Positions 40,824 to 49,320 of a stretch of 64,000 nucleotides of DNA are shown here, piece by piece. The stretch spans positions 6,200,001-6,264,000 of the forward strand of contig NZ_CP107945.1 of NCBI RefSeq assembly GCF_036057275.1. Reading direction: 5' to 3'. The translations under genes and the position numbers were made by a program. The DNA comes from Streptomyces sp. NBC_00390 (lineage in GTDB: Bacteria > Actinomycetota > Actinomycetes > Streptomycetales > Streptomycetaceae). Numbering within the stretch: position 1 is the stretch's first letter; each line of letters opens with the position of its first letter. A model generated the notes under the pieces. The model did no database searches. It worked only from the letters and a program-made list of their open reading frames with translations, and was not told where the DNA came from.

Positions 40824-41977
40824 GCGGGCTGCTCCTGGGGGACGGGGGAGAAGCGGCGGGGCGTGAAGGGGCGGGCCTCGTGCGGCAGTTCGCCGTCCGT
40901 CAGCGCGGCGGACAGCGCATCGCCGGTGACCGGCGTGAGCAGCACCCCGTTGCGGTGGTGGCCGGTGGCCAGCAGCAGACCGGGCAGAGCGGTCGGGCCG
41001 AGCAGCGGGGCGTTGTCGGGGGACCCCGGCCGCAGCCCGGCGAGCGTCTCGGTGAGGGGCAGCTCGGTGATCCCGGGCACGAGCTCGTGGGCGTCGCGCA
41101 GGAGCTCGTACACCCCGCCCGCGGTGACGGTCGTGTCCCAGCCGAGCTCCTCGCTGGTCGCGCCGACGACCAGCTCGCCGTCCTCGCGCGGCACGAGATA
41201 GACGTGGCTGCCGCGCACCACCGCCCGCACGGTGCGCGACAGGAACGGCGCGTACGCGCGCGGTACGGTCAGCCGCAGCACCTGGCCCTTCACCGGCCGC
41301 ACCGGGGGCAGCACATCGTCCGGTACGCCCGCCAGCCGGCCGCTCAGGCTGCCGCCCGCCAGCACCACCTGGTCCGCGCCGAGCTCCGACCCGTCGGCGA
41401 GCGTCGCGCCCACCGCCCGGTCGCCGACCACCACGAGGCGTTCGGCCCACGTACGGCGCAGTTCGACGCCGGCCCGCTCACAGGCCTTGAGCAGAGCCGC
41501 CGCCAGCCGCCGCGGATCGACCTGGTGGTCACCGTCCACCCGAAGGCCGCCGCGCACACCGGGTGCGAGCATCGGCTCGAGGCGGCGGCACTCGCGGCCC
41601 GTCAGCCACTGCGAATCGAGGCCCGACCGGCGCTGCAGGGCGTGCAGTTCGCGCAGATGCGCGCGGTCGTCGGAGTCGAGGGCGACGGCGAGTGTGCCGC
41701 AGGCGCGGTAGCCGACCCGCTCGCCGGCGGCGTCCTCGATTTCGGCGACGAACGCGGGGTAGCGGCGCGCGGATTCGAGGTTGAGGGCGAGCAGGGTCTG
41801 CTCGCCGTAGTGGAGTTCGGTGACGGCGGCGAGCATGCCGGCCGCGACCTGTGCGGCGCCGCGGCCGGGCTGCGGATCGGCGACGGTCACACGCAGTCCG
41901 CGCTGCGCCGCCCGCCAGGCCGTGACCAGACCGATGATTCCGCCCCCGATGACAAGGACGTCTGGTGAACGAGACAT
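40820..41977 (-). CDS. thiO: Glycine oxidase ThiO
   Basis: A 385-residue FAD amine oxidase that converts glycine to dehydroglycine for thiazole synthesis, the aerobic alternative to ThiH. Motifs: FAD loop VLVIGGGIIGLVTAWRAAQRG, ADPQPGRGAAQVAAGMLAA, VDGDHQVDPRRLAAAL, VKGQVLRL and HRNGVLLTPVTGDAL. ATG 41977 is the first after the riboswitch and has GGGAGGGG about 10 nt upstream, at the riboswitch's 3' end. First gene of the thiOSG operon. Confidence 0.94.
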   Translation of the reverse strand: MSRSPDVLVIGGGIIGLVTAWRAAQRGLRVTVADPQPGRGAAQVAAGMLAAVTELHYGEQTLLALNLESARRYPAFVAEIEDAAGERVGYRACGTLAVALDSDDRAHLRELHALQRRSGLDSQWLTGRECRRLEPMLAPGVRGGLRVDGDHQVDPRRLAAALLKACERAGVELRRTWAERLVVVGDRAVGATLADGSELGADQVVLAGGSLSGRLAGVPDDVLPPVRPVKGQVLRLTVPRAYAPFLSRTVRAVVRGSHVYLVPREDGELVVGATSEELGWDTTVTAGGVYELLRDAHELVPGITELPLTETLAGLRPGSPDNAPLLGPTALPGLLLATGHHRNGVLLTPVTGDALSAALTDGELPHEARPFTPRRFSPVPQEQPA

Positions 41978-41989
41978 GGGCGTCCAGCC

Positions 41990-42085
41990 CCTCCCTTCGC
42001 CGGCATGACCCGGATCAGGTTCGTACGGTCGGAGGCCGGCCAGCCTCCCTCTCAGCCCGGTCCGTCCGGGCTCCCGCGAGTGCTT
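41990..42085 (-). ncRNA. TPP riboswitch (THI element)
   Basis: Read on the minus strand, the conserved THI boxes are present: CGGGAGCCCGG near the 5' end, CCGGGCTGAGAGGGAGG, then GAACCTGATCCGGGTCATGC and CGGCGAAGGGAGGGG. The last box contains the Shine-Dalgarno for thiO, so thiamine pyrophosphate probably blocks translation directly. A TAAGGT -10 element lies just upstream at 42096-42101. Confidence 0.95.
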
Positions 42086-42095
42086 TACGGTGGCC

Positions 42096-42101
42096 ACCTT
42101 A
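42096..42101 (-). promoter_or_regulatory. -10 element of the thiOSG operon
   Basis: TAAGGT on the minus strand, 11 bp before the TPP riboswitch. The -35 region is poor (TACTTC at about 17 bp). The 42102-42308 stretch to the divergent FAD reductase holds no gene I can support. Confidence 0.5.
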
Positions 42102-42308
42102 GCCCCACGTCCCGAAGCGAAGTAAGGGAGCCGAAGCCCTGCCGAGGCCGTCCGCGGACTCCTGCCGGCAGCCTTGGCGGACCGGTCCTCGGACCGTGCC
42201 CGAACCCGGACCAGGGGTCACGTACCACGAGGAAGAGGGCCGGATCCGGGCCCTTCCGGAAGGGCGGCTGGACGAGCGCCGTCCAGCAGGTCCTGAAGCA
42301 AGAACCCT

Positions 42309-42325
42309 CCTGACGAACCGTCAGG
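42309..42325 (+). promoter_or_regulatory. CCTGACG-AAC-CGTCAGG palindromic operator candidate
   Basis: A perfect 7-bp inverted repeat with a 3-bp spacer, ending 4 bp before the TAAGGT -10 of the FAD reductase gene and so covering its -35 region. The shape fits a TetR- or GntR-type repressor site; no regulator gene is adjacent. Confidence 0.5.
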
Positions 42326-42341
42326 TACGTAAGGTTGTCGG

Positions 42342-43574
42342 GTGAGCGAGCAGCAGACAGCACAGGGCGTACGGCGAGTGGTGGTCGTCGGCGCGGGCAT
42401 GGCCGGCGTGCAGACCGCGGTGGCCCTGCGCGAGGCGGGCTTCACCGGCCCCGTCACCCTCATCGGTGCCGAACCCCACCAGCCGTACGACAGGCCCCCG
42501 CTCTCCAAGGCGGTCCTGCTCGGCAAGGCCGAGGGCTCGGCCTTCGACGTCGACTTCGAGGCGCTCGAGGTCGAGCTGAGGCTGGGTGTGGAGGTGACCG
42601 GCGTGCGCCCCGCGGCGCATGAACTGGACACGGCCGCCGGGCCCGTTCCGTACGACGTCCTGGTGCTGGCGACGGGCGCGGAGCCCATCACCCTCCCCGG
42701 CACCGAGGGGGTGCCCGGGGTGCATCTGCTGCGCACCCTCGACGACGCGGCGCGGCTGCGCCCGGTCCTGGCGGAGCAGCACCGGATCGTGGTCGTGGGC
42801 GCGGGCTGGATCGGTGCCGAGTTCGCGACGGCCGCCCGCGAGGCAGGCTGCGCGGTCACCGTTCTCGAGGCCGCCGACCGGCCGCTGGCCGGTGCGCTTC
42901 CCGCGCAGGTGGCCGCCCCGATGGCCGAGTGGTACGCCGATTACGGCGTCGAACTGGTCACCGGCGCTCGCGTGGCCGCGATCGAGGAGGGCTCCGTCGC
43001 CCTGGCCGACGGGCGCCACATCCCGGCCGGCGCGGTCGTCGTCGGCGTCGGTGCCCGGCCCGCCACCGGCATCCTCGCCGGTTCGGGAATCACTCTCGGC
43101 GCGGACGGCGCAGTCGAGGCCGACCGGTATCTGCGCACATCCGTGCCCGACGTGTACGCCGTCGGGGACTGCGCCTCCTTCCCCTCCGGGCGCTACGGCG
43201 AACGGCTGCTGGTGCACCACTGGGACAACGCGCTCCAGGGTCCGCGTACCGTCGCCGCCAATGTCATGGCCGACGCCCGCGGCGCGGAGCCGGAGGTCTA
43301 CGACCCGGTGCCGTACTTCTGGTCCGAGCAGTTCGGGCGCTTCGTGCAGTACGCCGGTCATCACGCCGCGGCCGACGCCTTGCTGTGGCGTGGCGACCGG
43401 ACCCAGGACACCTGGTCGGTGCTGTGGCTGCGCGACGGTGCGCTGGTCGCCCTGCTGGCCGTCGGCAGGGCCCGCGACCTGGCGCAGGGCCGCAAGCTCA
43501 TCCAGTCCGGCGCGCGCCTCGACGCGGGGCGGGCGGCGGACCCGTCCGTCCCTCTGAAGGCGGCTGTCGGATAG
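42342..43574 (+). CDS. FAD-dependent ferredoxin/rubredoxin reductase-like NAD(P)H oxidoreductase
   Basis: A 410-residue two-dinucleotide-fold flavoprotein. Motifs: FAD loop VVVVGAGMAGVQTAVALREAG, PYDRPPLSK, LATGAEP, NAD loop IVVVGAGWIGAEFATAAREAG, and VYAVGDCASFP followed by HHWDNALQG. This is the pattern of reductases that feed ferredoxins for cytochromes P450 or ring dioxygenases. The partner is not in the neighbourhood. GTG 42342 lies 6 nt after TAAGGT, so the mRNA is probably leaderless. Confidence 0.9.
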   Translation: MSEQQTAQGVRRVVVVGAGMAGVQTAVALREAGFTGPVTLIGAEPHQPYDRPPLSKAVLLGKAEGSAFDVDFEALEVELRLGVEVTGVRPAAHELDTAAGPVPYDVLVLATGAEPITLPGTEGVPGVHLLRTLDDAARLRPVLAEQHRIVVVGAGWIGAEFATAAREAGCAVTVLEAADRPLAGALPAQVAAPMAEWYADYGVELVTGARVAAIEEGSVALADGRHIPAGAVVVGVGARPATGILAGSGITLGADGAVEADRYLRTSVPDVYAVGDCASFPSGRYGERLLVHHWDNALQGPRTVAANVMADARGAEPEVYDPVPYFWSEQFGRFVQYAGHHAAADALLWRGDRTQDTWSVLWLRDGALVALLAVGRARDLAQGRKLIQSGARLDAGRAADPSVPLKAAVG

Positions 43575-43617
43575 CTTCCGGCTACCGACTGTCAGTCCCG
43601 GATGGCAGGCTTGTCCT

Positions 43618-43983
43618 GTGACCGAGATTGACGCAAAGATCGATGCCCTCGTCCCCGCCTGGCTTCACCTGCCGGACATCGCGGAAATGCTCGATGTCGA
43701 GGTGACGCGCGTGCGGCAGCTGGTCAAGGAGGGCCAGCTGATCGCCGTGCGCCGCGGTGAGAACCGGACGCTTCAGGTGCCGGCCGCCTTCATCGACGGC
43801 ACGAAGGTCGTCAAGGGCCTCTCCGGGACCTTGACGCTCCTGCGGGACGACGGCTTCTCCGACGAAGAAATGCTGGAGTGGCTCTTCACTCCGGACCCGA
43901 CCCTGCCGGGCACCCCCGCGCAGGCGCTCGGCGAGAATCGCGGCACGGAGGTGAAGCGCCGGGCCCAGGCGCTCGCCGTCTGA
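43618..43983 (+). CDS. Rv2175c-like DNA-binding protein
   Basis: A 121-residue protein with an N-terminal winged or MerR/excisionase-like helix-turn-helix (WLHLPDIAEMLDVEVTRVRQLVKEGQLIAVRRGENRTLQVPAAFI) and a C-terminal helical domain (LRDDGFSDEEMLEWLFTPDPTLPG). It matches the Rv2175c family. In Mycobacterium, Rv2175c is a substrate of the PASTA kinase PknL, and phosphorylation releases it from DNA. A PASTA kinase is encoded 4 kb away here, but a link is only an inference. GTG start. Confidence 0.88.
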   Translation: MTEIDAKIDALVPAWLHLPDIAEMLDVEVTRVRQLVKEGQLIAVRRGENRTLQVPAAFIDGTKVVKGLSGTLTLLRDDGFSDEEMLEWLFTPDPTLPGTPAQALGENRGTEVKRRAQALAV

Positions 43984-43998
43984 TCCGATCCGCCGACC

Positions 43999-44035
43999 GT
44001 GGTGTACGGGCCGGCCGGTCCGGCCCGTACACCAC
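43999..44035 (+). terminator. Strong hairpin between the Rv2175c-like gene and thiE
   Basis: A 16-bp perfect stem (GTGGTGTACGGGCCGG / CCGGCCCGTACACCAC) with a 5-nt loop, 15 bp after the stop. It ends 22 bp before thiE. Confidence 0.8.
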
Positions 44036-44057
44036 TCACCCATGGGGGGAACCGCTC

Positions 44058-44708
44058 ATGTCCACCGCACGCGCTCTGCTGTCCGACGCCCGGCTGTATC
44101 TGTGCACGGACGCGCGCAAGCGCCAGGGGGATCTGCCCGCGTTCCTGGACGCGGTGCTGGCGGCCGGGGTGGACATCGTGCAGCTGCGCGACAAGGGCAT
44201 GGAGGCGGGTGAGGAGCTGGAGCACCTCCAGGTCTTCGCCGACGCCTGCCGCCGGCACAGCAAGCTGCTGGCGGTCAACGACCGGGCCGACGTCGCGCAT
44301 GCCATCGGGTCGGACGTGCTCCACCTCGGGCAGGGCGATCTGCCCGTCCCGGCCGCACGGGCCGTCCTCGGCGACGAGGTGATCATCGGCCGCTCCACCC
44401 ACGCCGAGTCCGAGGTGGCCGCCGCTGCGGCCGAGCCCGGCGTGGACTACTTCTGCACCGGCCCGTGCTGGCCCACCCCCACCAAGCCCGGCCGGCACGC
44501 CCCCGGCCTCGACCTGGTGCGGTACGCGGCCGGGATCGGGAGTGACCGTCCCTGGTTCGCCATCGGCGGGATCGACGCCGGCAACCTCGACCAGGTGCTG
44601 GATGCCGGTGCACGCAGGATCGTCGTCGTACGGGCGATCACCGAGGCCGGTGATCCGGGCTCCGCGACGGCGGACCTTGCCAAGCGGATCAGGGAGCGGA
44701 GCGCGTGA
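44058..44708 (+). CDS. thiE: Thiamine phosphate synthase
   Basis: A 216-residue TIM-barrel enzyme joining HMP-pyrophosphate and thiazole phosphate to thiamine phosphate. Motifs: LYLCTDARKRQGDLPAFLDA, DIVQLRDKGM, LLAVNDRADVA, DVLHLGQGDLPV, IIGRSTHAESEV, VDYFCTGPCWPTPTKPGRHA and WFAIGGIDAGNL. It is separated from thiOSG and has no visible TPP riboswitch; the space to the upstream hairpin is only 22 bp. ATG 44058 has GGGGGGAACCGCTC before it. Confidence 0.95.
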   Translation: MSTARALLSDARLYLCTDARKRQGDLPAFLDAVLAAGVDIVQLRDKGMEAGEELEHLQVFADACRRHSKLLAVNDRADVAHAIGSDVLHLGQGDLPVPAARAVLGDEVIIGRSTHAESEVAAAAAEPGVDYFCTGPCWPTPTKPGRHAPGLDLVRYAAGIGSDRPWFAIGGIDAGNLDQVLDAGARRIVVVRAITEAGDPGSATADLAKRIRERSA

Positions 44709-44751
44709 AGGGGCGCGTAACGCAGGACGCGTGACGTCAAGGGACGCGTAA
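44701..44751. repeat. Four RCGCGTRA direct repeats after thiE
   Basis: GCGCGTGA (44701-44708, overlapping the thiE stop), GCGCGTAA (44713-44720), ACGCGTGA (44727-44734) and ACGCGTAA (44744-44751). The starts are 12, 14 and 17 bp apart. They lie about 90-160 bp upstream of the metF promoter and could be a regulator-binding array or a chance cluster. Confidence 0.4.
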
Positions 44752-44839
44752 TGGGAGTCGCCGCACGCCCCCTGGTGTCCGCAAAGTGTCCGATGGGTGG
44801 ACAGGAGCCCGACAAAAGCGGCATATTTCCCTGATCCTG

Positions 44840-44868
44840 TTGGGGGACCGGCGGACCGTGGCTAACCT
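44840..44868 (+). promoter_or_regulatory. Promoter of metF
   Basis: TTGGGG (44840-44845), 17-bp spacer, TAACCT (44863-44868), 6 nt before the ATG. The transcript is probably leaderless. Confidence 0.6.
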
Positions 44869-44874
44869 GCCGGT

Positions 44875-45792
44875 ATGGCCCTCGGCACAGCTTCGACCAG
44901 GACGGATCACGCACTGACGGTGCGTGAACTGCTCGCGACCGGCAAGACCTCCTACTCGTTCGAATTCTGGGCGCCCAAAACGGAAAAGGGCGAGCGGAAC
45001 CTGTGGAACGCGCTGCGCAGGGTCGAGGCGGTGGCCCCGAACTTCGTCTCCGTGACCTACGGTGCCGGCGGCTCCACCAGGGCGGGCACGGTCAAGGCGA
45101 CCGAGCGGATCGCCGCGGACACCACACTGACCCCGGTCGCCCATCTCACGGCGGTGAATCACTCCATCGCCGAACTGCGGAACATGATCGGTCAGTATGC
45201 GGACGCGGGGATCCGCAACATCCTCGCCGTCCGGGGAGACCCGCCGGGTGATCCGATGGGCGAGTGGGTCAAGCACCCCGCCGGTGTCGAGTACGCCGCG
45301 GACCTGGTCCGGCTGATCAAGGAGTCCGGGGACTTCTGCGTCGGCGTCGCCGCCTTCCCTGAGATGCATCCGCGCTCCACCGACTGGGAAGAGGACATCC
45401 GGCACTTCGTGGACAAGTGCCGTGCCGGTGCCGACTATGCGATCACCCAGATGTTCTTCCAGGCCGAGGACTATCTGAGCCTGCGCGACCGGGTCGCCGC
45501 CGCGGGCTGCGAGACCCCGATCATCCCCGAGATCATGCCGCTCACCAGCGTCAGGCAGCTGGAGCGGTTCGCCGAGCTCAGCAATGCCTCGTTCCCGCCC
45601 GGACTGAAAGAGAGGATCCTCTCCGTCAAGGACGATCCGGCCGCTGTACGCTCCATTGGCATCGAGTTCGCGACGGAGTTCTGCGCAAGGCTGCTCAGCG
45701 AGGGTGTCCCCGGACTGCACTTCATCACCCTCAACAACTCCACGGCGACGCTCGAAATCTACGAGAATCTCGGACTGCACGAGCAGTCGTGA
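44875..45792 (+). CDS. metF: Methylenetetrahydrofolate reductase
   Basis: A 305-residue TIM-barrel flavoenzyme that reduces 5,10-methylene-THF to 5-methyl-THF for methionine synthesis. Motifs: SYSFEFWAPKTEKGERNLWNAL, FVSVTYGAGGSTR (catalytic Glu in SFEF), AHLTAVNHSIAELRNMI, NILAVRGDPPGDP, FCVGVAAFPEMHP, DYAITQMFFQAEDYL and GLHFITLNNSTATLEI. FWAPKTEKGER replaces the usual FFPPKT; this is common in actinobacteria. It is upstream of and probably co-transcribed with a membrane protein gene 51 bp away. Confidence 0.95.
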   Translation: MALGTASTRTDHALTVRELLATGKTSYSFEFWAPKTEKGERNLWNALRRVEAVAPNFVSVTYGAGGSTRAGTVKATERIAADTTLTPVAHLTAVNHSIAELRNMIGQYADAGIRNILAVRGDPPGDPMGEWVKHPAGVEYAADLVRLIKESGDFCVGVAAFPEMHPRSTDWEEDIRHFVDKCRAGADYAITQMFFQAEDYLSLRDRVAAAGCETPIIPEIMPLTSVRQLERFAELSNASFPPGLKERILSVKDDPAAVRSIGIEFATEFCARLLSEGVPGLHFITLNNSTATLEIYENLGLHEQS

Positions 45793-45843
45793 CCGGTCGT
45801 ACCCGCCCCGCACCGGGGCGGCGGCCGCTGGAGAGGGGCGGGC

Positions 45844-46707
45844 ATGGGCTGGACGGTCCTCTACATCGCGTTCGGCATCGTCGCGCTGTGGCTGCTCGGT
45901 GAGGTACTGCTGCAGTACAAGGCGAGGCTGCGCTACCGCCTGCTCGCCTTCGCCGGGTTCCTCGGCGTGGTCCTCGGTGTCCTGATGCCGTCGGTGCTGG
46001 TGATCGCGCTGGGCGCGATCGCCTTCGCGATAGGCCAGACCTACGTGACGCTCTCCTTCCGCCGCGGTTTCTCGACCGGCTGGGCGCTGGGCGGCGGTCC
46101 GGGCGTCAGCAGGCGCCGCAAGATGGCCGCGCCGCGGGACGCAGCGGCCATGCGCGAACCGACGCTGGAGGTGTCCGACCTCACGTACGAGCCGGACGAC
46201 GAGGCGATGGAGCGGACGGACCCGGGGGAGCAGGGCGAGCCCGAGGTCTATCAGACGCGGCCGATGCCCGAGGACACGGGCGAGTACGGCATCTACACGG
46301 CCGATGCGTACACGGCCGAGCGTGAGCGCAGCGAGAGCGGGAACTACGCCCAGTACGGCGAGGGGTACGCGGCGTACGACGCCTACGGGGACTACGGGCA
46401 GCAGCAGCCGGCCCCCGAGGGCCAGTACGACTACGCGCAGCAGCAGTACGCCGCGTACGCGGATCCGTACGCGGCCGGAGGCCAGCAGCAGTACAACGCC
46501 TACGGAACGTACGACGGTTACGGCGGCCAGCAGCAGTACACGCAGCCGGCCGACCCGTACGCGCAGCAGCAGTACTACGAGACCCCGCCCGGGGGTGTCT
46601 GGGTGCCGCAGCAGCGCGAGGGCGAGCAGTACGTCCCGCCGATGCCGCAGGACCAGCCGGCCCAGTACGACTACGACGCCTACAACGAGCAGCAGTACCG
46701 CTTCTGA
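45844..46707 (+). CDS. Membrane protein with Tyr/Gln-rich disordered tail
   Basis: A 287-residue protein. Residues 1-70 hold two or three membrane helices (WTVLYIAFGIVALWLLGEVLL, LLAFAGFLGVVLGVLMPSVLVIALGAIAFAIG). From about residue 100 it is acidic, and from about 160 it is a low-complexity region built of QQQY/PYA/YGxY units (for example YDYAQQQYAAYADPYAAGGQ). The tail looks intrinsically disordered and Tyr-rich. It ends YNEQQYRF. It is known as a conserved actinobacterial hypothetical; I know no function. Start ATG 45844 has GAGAGGGGCGGGC before it. Confidence 0.85.
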   Translation: MGWTVLYIAFGIVALWLLGEVLLQYKARLRYRLLAFAGFLGVVLGVLMPSVLVIALGAIAFAIGQTYVTLSFRRGFSTGWALGGGPGVSRRRKMAAPRDAAAMREPTLEVSDLTYEPDDEAMERTDPGEQGEPEVYQTRPMPEDTGEYGIYTADAYTAERERSESGNYAQYGEGYAAYDAYGDYGQQQPAPEGQYDYAQQQYAAYADPYAAGGQQQYNAYGTYDGYGGQQQYTQPADPYAQQQYYETPPGGVWVPQQREGEQYVPPMPQDQPAQYDYDAYNEQQYRF

Positions 46708-46774
46708 AGCCGGCGGGCCCCCGCCCGGGCGCGTCACGGGCCGGGCGTGAGCCGGACGCCGCCACGCCCCGCTG

Positions 46775-48271
46775 TCACTGGGAGCCGCGGAAAGCCGCTC
46801 CCTCCACGATCAGGCCCGCGACCAGGGCGCCCGACATACCCGCGTGGGGCAGACCGCCGCCCGGGTGCGACCAGCCGCCCGCGAAGTACAGGCCGGGCGT
46901 CGCGGAGCTGTTGGACGCGGGCAGGAAGGCGCCGCGCGCGCCCGCCAGGGCCGGGGCCGGGACCTCACGGACCCCGGTGTCACGGCCGGTGTCGGCCGGG
47001 GTGCGCACCTCGCGCCACAGGATCCGGTCGCGCAGGTCGGGCACCGCCGCTTGGGCCGCTTCCACCATCCGGTCCGCGAACGCGTCGGCAGCCGCCGCCC
47101 AGGAGTCCTCGCCCCCCAGCTCACCGGGCACGGTGGCGGTCAGCGTGACCGTCTCGTGGGCGTCGTCGGGGCGCAGCAGCGGATCGTCGGGGCGCAGCAC
47201 GGTCACCGTGGGCCGTCGGGCCGGCCGGCCGGCGGCGAGCGCGTCCCACTCGGCCGCCGAGTCCGGTGCATGCACCACGGTGCGGTGCACCGCCTCTGCC
47301 GGCCGGGCGCCCCGCAGGGCCAGCAGTACGGTGACCCGGCCCGTCCGCACGGCCGACTGCCACGCGGGCCACTCGTCCTGGCGCACCCACGGCACCACGT
47401 GGTCGCGGAAGAGCGCGGGCACCGGTGCTCCGGCGACCACCAGGTCCGCCTCCACCGGGCCGTCGTGCTCCAGCCCCAGGCCGACCGCGCGGCCGTCCTT
47501 CTCCAGCACCTCCGTGACGGCGGCACCGAAGACGAACTCCACCTTCCGGGCCACACACCGCTCGTACACCGCGTCCGCGAGCGCCCGGATGCCGCCCTTC
47601 ACGTACCAGCTGCCGAAGGTCTGCTCCATGTACGGCAGCACGGCGGCGGAGGCGGGTGCCGAGCGAGGATCGAGACCGTACGCGAGGGCATGGCTGTCCA
47701 GGAGAGCCGCCAGACGGGGATCGCGCAGCTCCCGGCTGCCGACCTCGCCGAGCGTGCGGGCGGTGCGCCGCATCAGGCCCTGGCGCAGCGCGGGGTAGGG
47801 ATCCTGGGCGACGCGTGCCCGGTCGGCGGGCAGCGGCTCCTCCAGCAGCGGGCGGCGCGAACGCTCCCAGGCGTCCCGGGCGCGGCCCAGGAACTCGCCC
47901 CATCGCTCGCCCATGCCCGCACCCAGCGCGGTGTCCAGGGCGGAGACGATCCCGGCCCGCGAGACGTTCGGCAGAGTTGCGTCCGTGCCGTCGGCGAACA
48001 GGTGCCGGCTCGCGGGGTCGACCTGGACGAGCTCGACGCACTGCTCGAGCGGCTCCTTGCCGGTCTTGACGAACAAGTCCCGCCATACGGCGGGCAGATG
48101 GAGCAGACCCGGCCCGGTGTCGAAGCGGAACCCGTCCCGTTCGAAGCGGCCCACCGCGCCGCCGTGGGTCGCCGACCGCTCGTACACCGTCACCCGGTGG
48201 CCTGCCACGGCCAGCCGGGCAGCAGCCGCCATCGCGCCCATCCCGGCGCCGATCACCGCAATCCGTGCCAT
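46775..48271 (-). CDS. CrtI/phytoene-desaturase-like NAD(P)/FAD oxidoreductase
   Basis: A 498-residue flavoprotein with the CrtI layout: N-terminal FAD loop IAVIGAGMGAMAAAARLAVAGHRVTVYERSATHGGAVG, DTGPGLLHLP, a central substrate-domain region with GGIRALADAV, and the C-terminal GLYFAGGWSHPGGGLPHAGMSGALVAG. CrtI proteins desaturate carotenoids, but no other carotenoid gene is present, so the substrate is unknown. ATG 48271 lies 7 nt after TAGGGT (minus strand), a leaderless arrangement. Confidence 0.88.
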   Translation of the reverse strand: MARIAVIGAGMGAMAAAARLAVAGHRVTVYERSATHGGAVGRFERDGFRFDTGPGLLHLPAVWRDLFVKTGKEPLEQCVELVQVDPASRHLFADGTDATLPNVSRAGIVSALDTALGAGMGERWGEFLGRARDAWERSRRPLLEEPLPADRARVAQDPYPALRQGLMRRTARTLGEVGSRELRDPRLAALLDSHALAYGLDPRSAPASAAVLPYMEQTFGSWYVKGGIRALADAVYERCVARKVEFVFGAAVTEVLEKDGRAVGLGLEHDGPVEADLVVAGAPVPALFRDHVVPWVRQDEWPAWQSAVRTGRVTVLLALRGARPAEAVHRTVVHAPDSAAEWDALAAGRPARRPTVTVLRPDDPLLRPDDAHETVTLTATVPGELGGEDSWAAAADAFADRMVEAAQAAVPDLRDRILWREVRTPADTGRDTGVREVPAPALAGARGAFLPASNSSATPGLYFAGGWSHPGGGLPHAGMSGALVAGLIVEGAAFRGSQ

Positions 48272-48380
48272 GTCCGCGACCCTAGTACTCCGCCTGTGGC
48301 GCACCGGGCCGGGGGCGTCGGTGACCGCTGTCCGGTGTCGCTGTCCGTGACGGCTGCGACGGGGCGACCGCCACCGGCGC

Positions 48381-49043
48381 TCATTGCGGAGGCCGGTGGA
48401 CAACTCCCGTGCGCACGAGCCGCTTCTCCTCGCGGCGCTGGGCCCTGCGCCGCAGAAAGCGCCGGATCCGGCCGGCCAGGAAGACCACTGTCACGATGCC
48501 CAGGGCGAGCAGCGTGGCCGCGATGACCGCCGCGGCGACAGGATGGAACATCGCGAAGGTGATGATCCCGGCGACGCCCAGGTCCTCCGCCGTGCTCACG
48601 GCGATATTGCTGAACGGCTCGGGCGAGGTGTTGACAGCCATCCGGGTGCCGGCCTTGACGAGATGGCTCATCAGCGCCGTCGAACCGCCGACCGCACCCG
48701 CCGCGAGCTCCGGCAGCGACCCGCTCTCGCCCGCCAGCAGCGCGGCCACCACCGCACCGGCCACCGGCCGGATCACCGTGTGGACGGCATCCCATATCGA
48801 GTCCACGTACGGGATCTTGTCCGCCACCGCCTCGCACAGGAACAGCACACCCGCGGCGACCAGGACATCGGTGCGCTGCAGTGACTCGGGCACCTCGTCG
48901 GTCAGTCCGGTCGCGCCGAAGACGCCGAGCAGCAGGACCACGGCGTAGGCGTTGATCCCGCTGGCCCAGCCGCTGGTGAAGACGAGAGGGAGTACGGACA
49001 CGGACGCGATCGTAACCACCCGCCGCCGCGGGCGGGTGGGCAT
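48381..49043 (-). CDS. DUF4126-type membrane protein
   Basis: A 220-residue protein with five or six membrane helices and glycine-rich, charged loops: SGWASGINAYAVVLLLGVFGATGL, DKIPYVDSIWDAVHTVIRPVAGA, AAGAVGGSTALMSHLVKAGTRMAVNTSPEPFSN and the basic C-terminus RRFLRRRAQRREEKRL. This matches DUF4126; the DxIP motif and pseudo-repeat suggest a small transporter. ATG 49043 is the best full-length start; GTG 49019 is the alternative. No function known. Confidence 0.82.
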   Translation of the reverse strand: MPTRPRRRVVTIASVSVLPLVFTSGWASGINAYAVVLLLGVFGATGLTDEVPESLQRTDVLVAAGVLFLCEAVADKIPYVDSIWDAVHTVIRPVAGAVVAALLAGESGSLPELAAGAVGGSTALMSHLVKAGTRMAVNTSPEPFSNIAVSTAEDLGVAGIITFAMFHPVAAAVIAATLLALGIVTVVFLAGRIRRFLRRRAQRREEKRLVRTGVVHRPPQ

Positions 49044-49265
49044 GAGTACGGACGGCTGAGTATCCGTACCTAGCTGGGGAGATGAGTACCGGGGCGGATG
49101 GGTTCGGGCCTGCGCAGACGGAAGAGTGGGGACCACGGAAGGGGCGCGGCGCCGGCACCGACGACACGGGGCGGCGGAACGGCGCGGCTCCCCTGCCGGA
49201 ACGGGGTGCACGACGAAGAGCCCATGACCGCGGGGGAACAGCGGGGACCGGGCTCTTCGGACCAC
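49044..49265. promoter_or_regulatory. Gene-free purine-rich stretch upstream of the DUF4126 gene
   Basis: No coding sequence supported on either strand. It should contain the DUF4126 promoter near 49044-49080 (TAGGTACGGATACT on the minus strand) and grades into the G-tract region at 49266. Part of the 49044-49425 gene-free region. Confidence 0.35.
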
Positions 49266-49320
49266 GGGGGACGAGGGGGAACAGGGAGGGAACGGGGACA
49301 GGGGAACGGGGACACGGGGG
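49266..49320 (+). repeat. G-tract array, potential G-quadruplex
   Basis: Eight runs of three to five G (starting at 49266, 49275, 49284, 49288, 49294, 49301, 49308 and 49316) separated by 1-4 bases, mostly variants of GGGGAAC and GGGGACA. Any four can form an intramolecular quadruplex on the plus strand. It adjoins the cruciform-like terminator at 49321. Confidence 0.6.

Noticed and set aside
46300..46700. The repetitive DNA as a possible satellite or CRISPR-like array
   Set aside because: The repeats are short, irregular and in frame. They encode the QQQY-type protein repeats, and there are no spacers of constant length.
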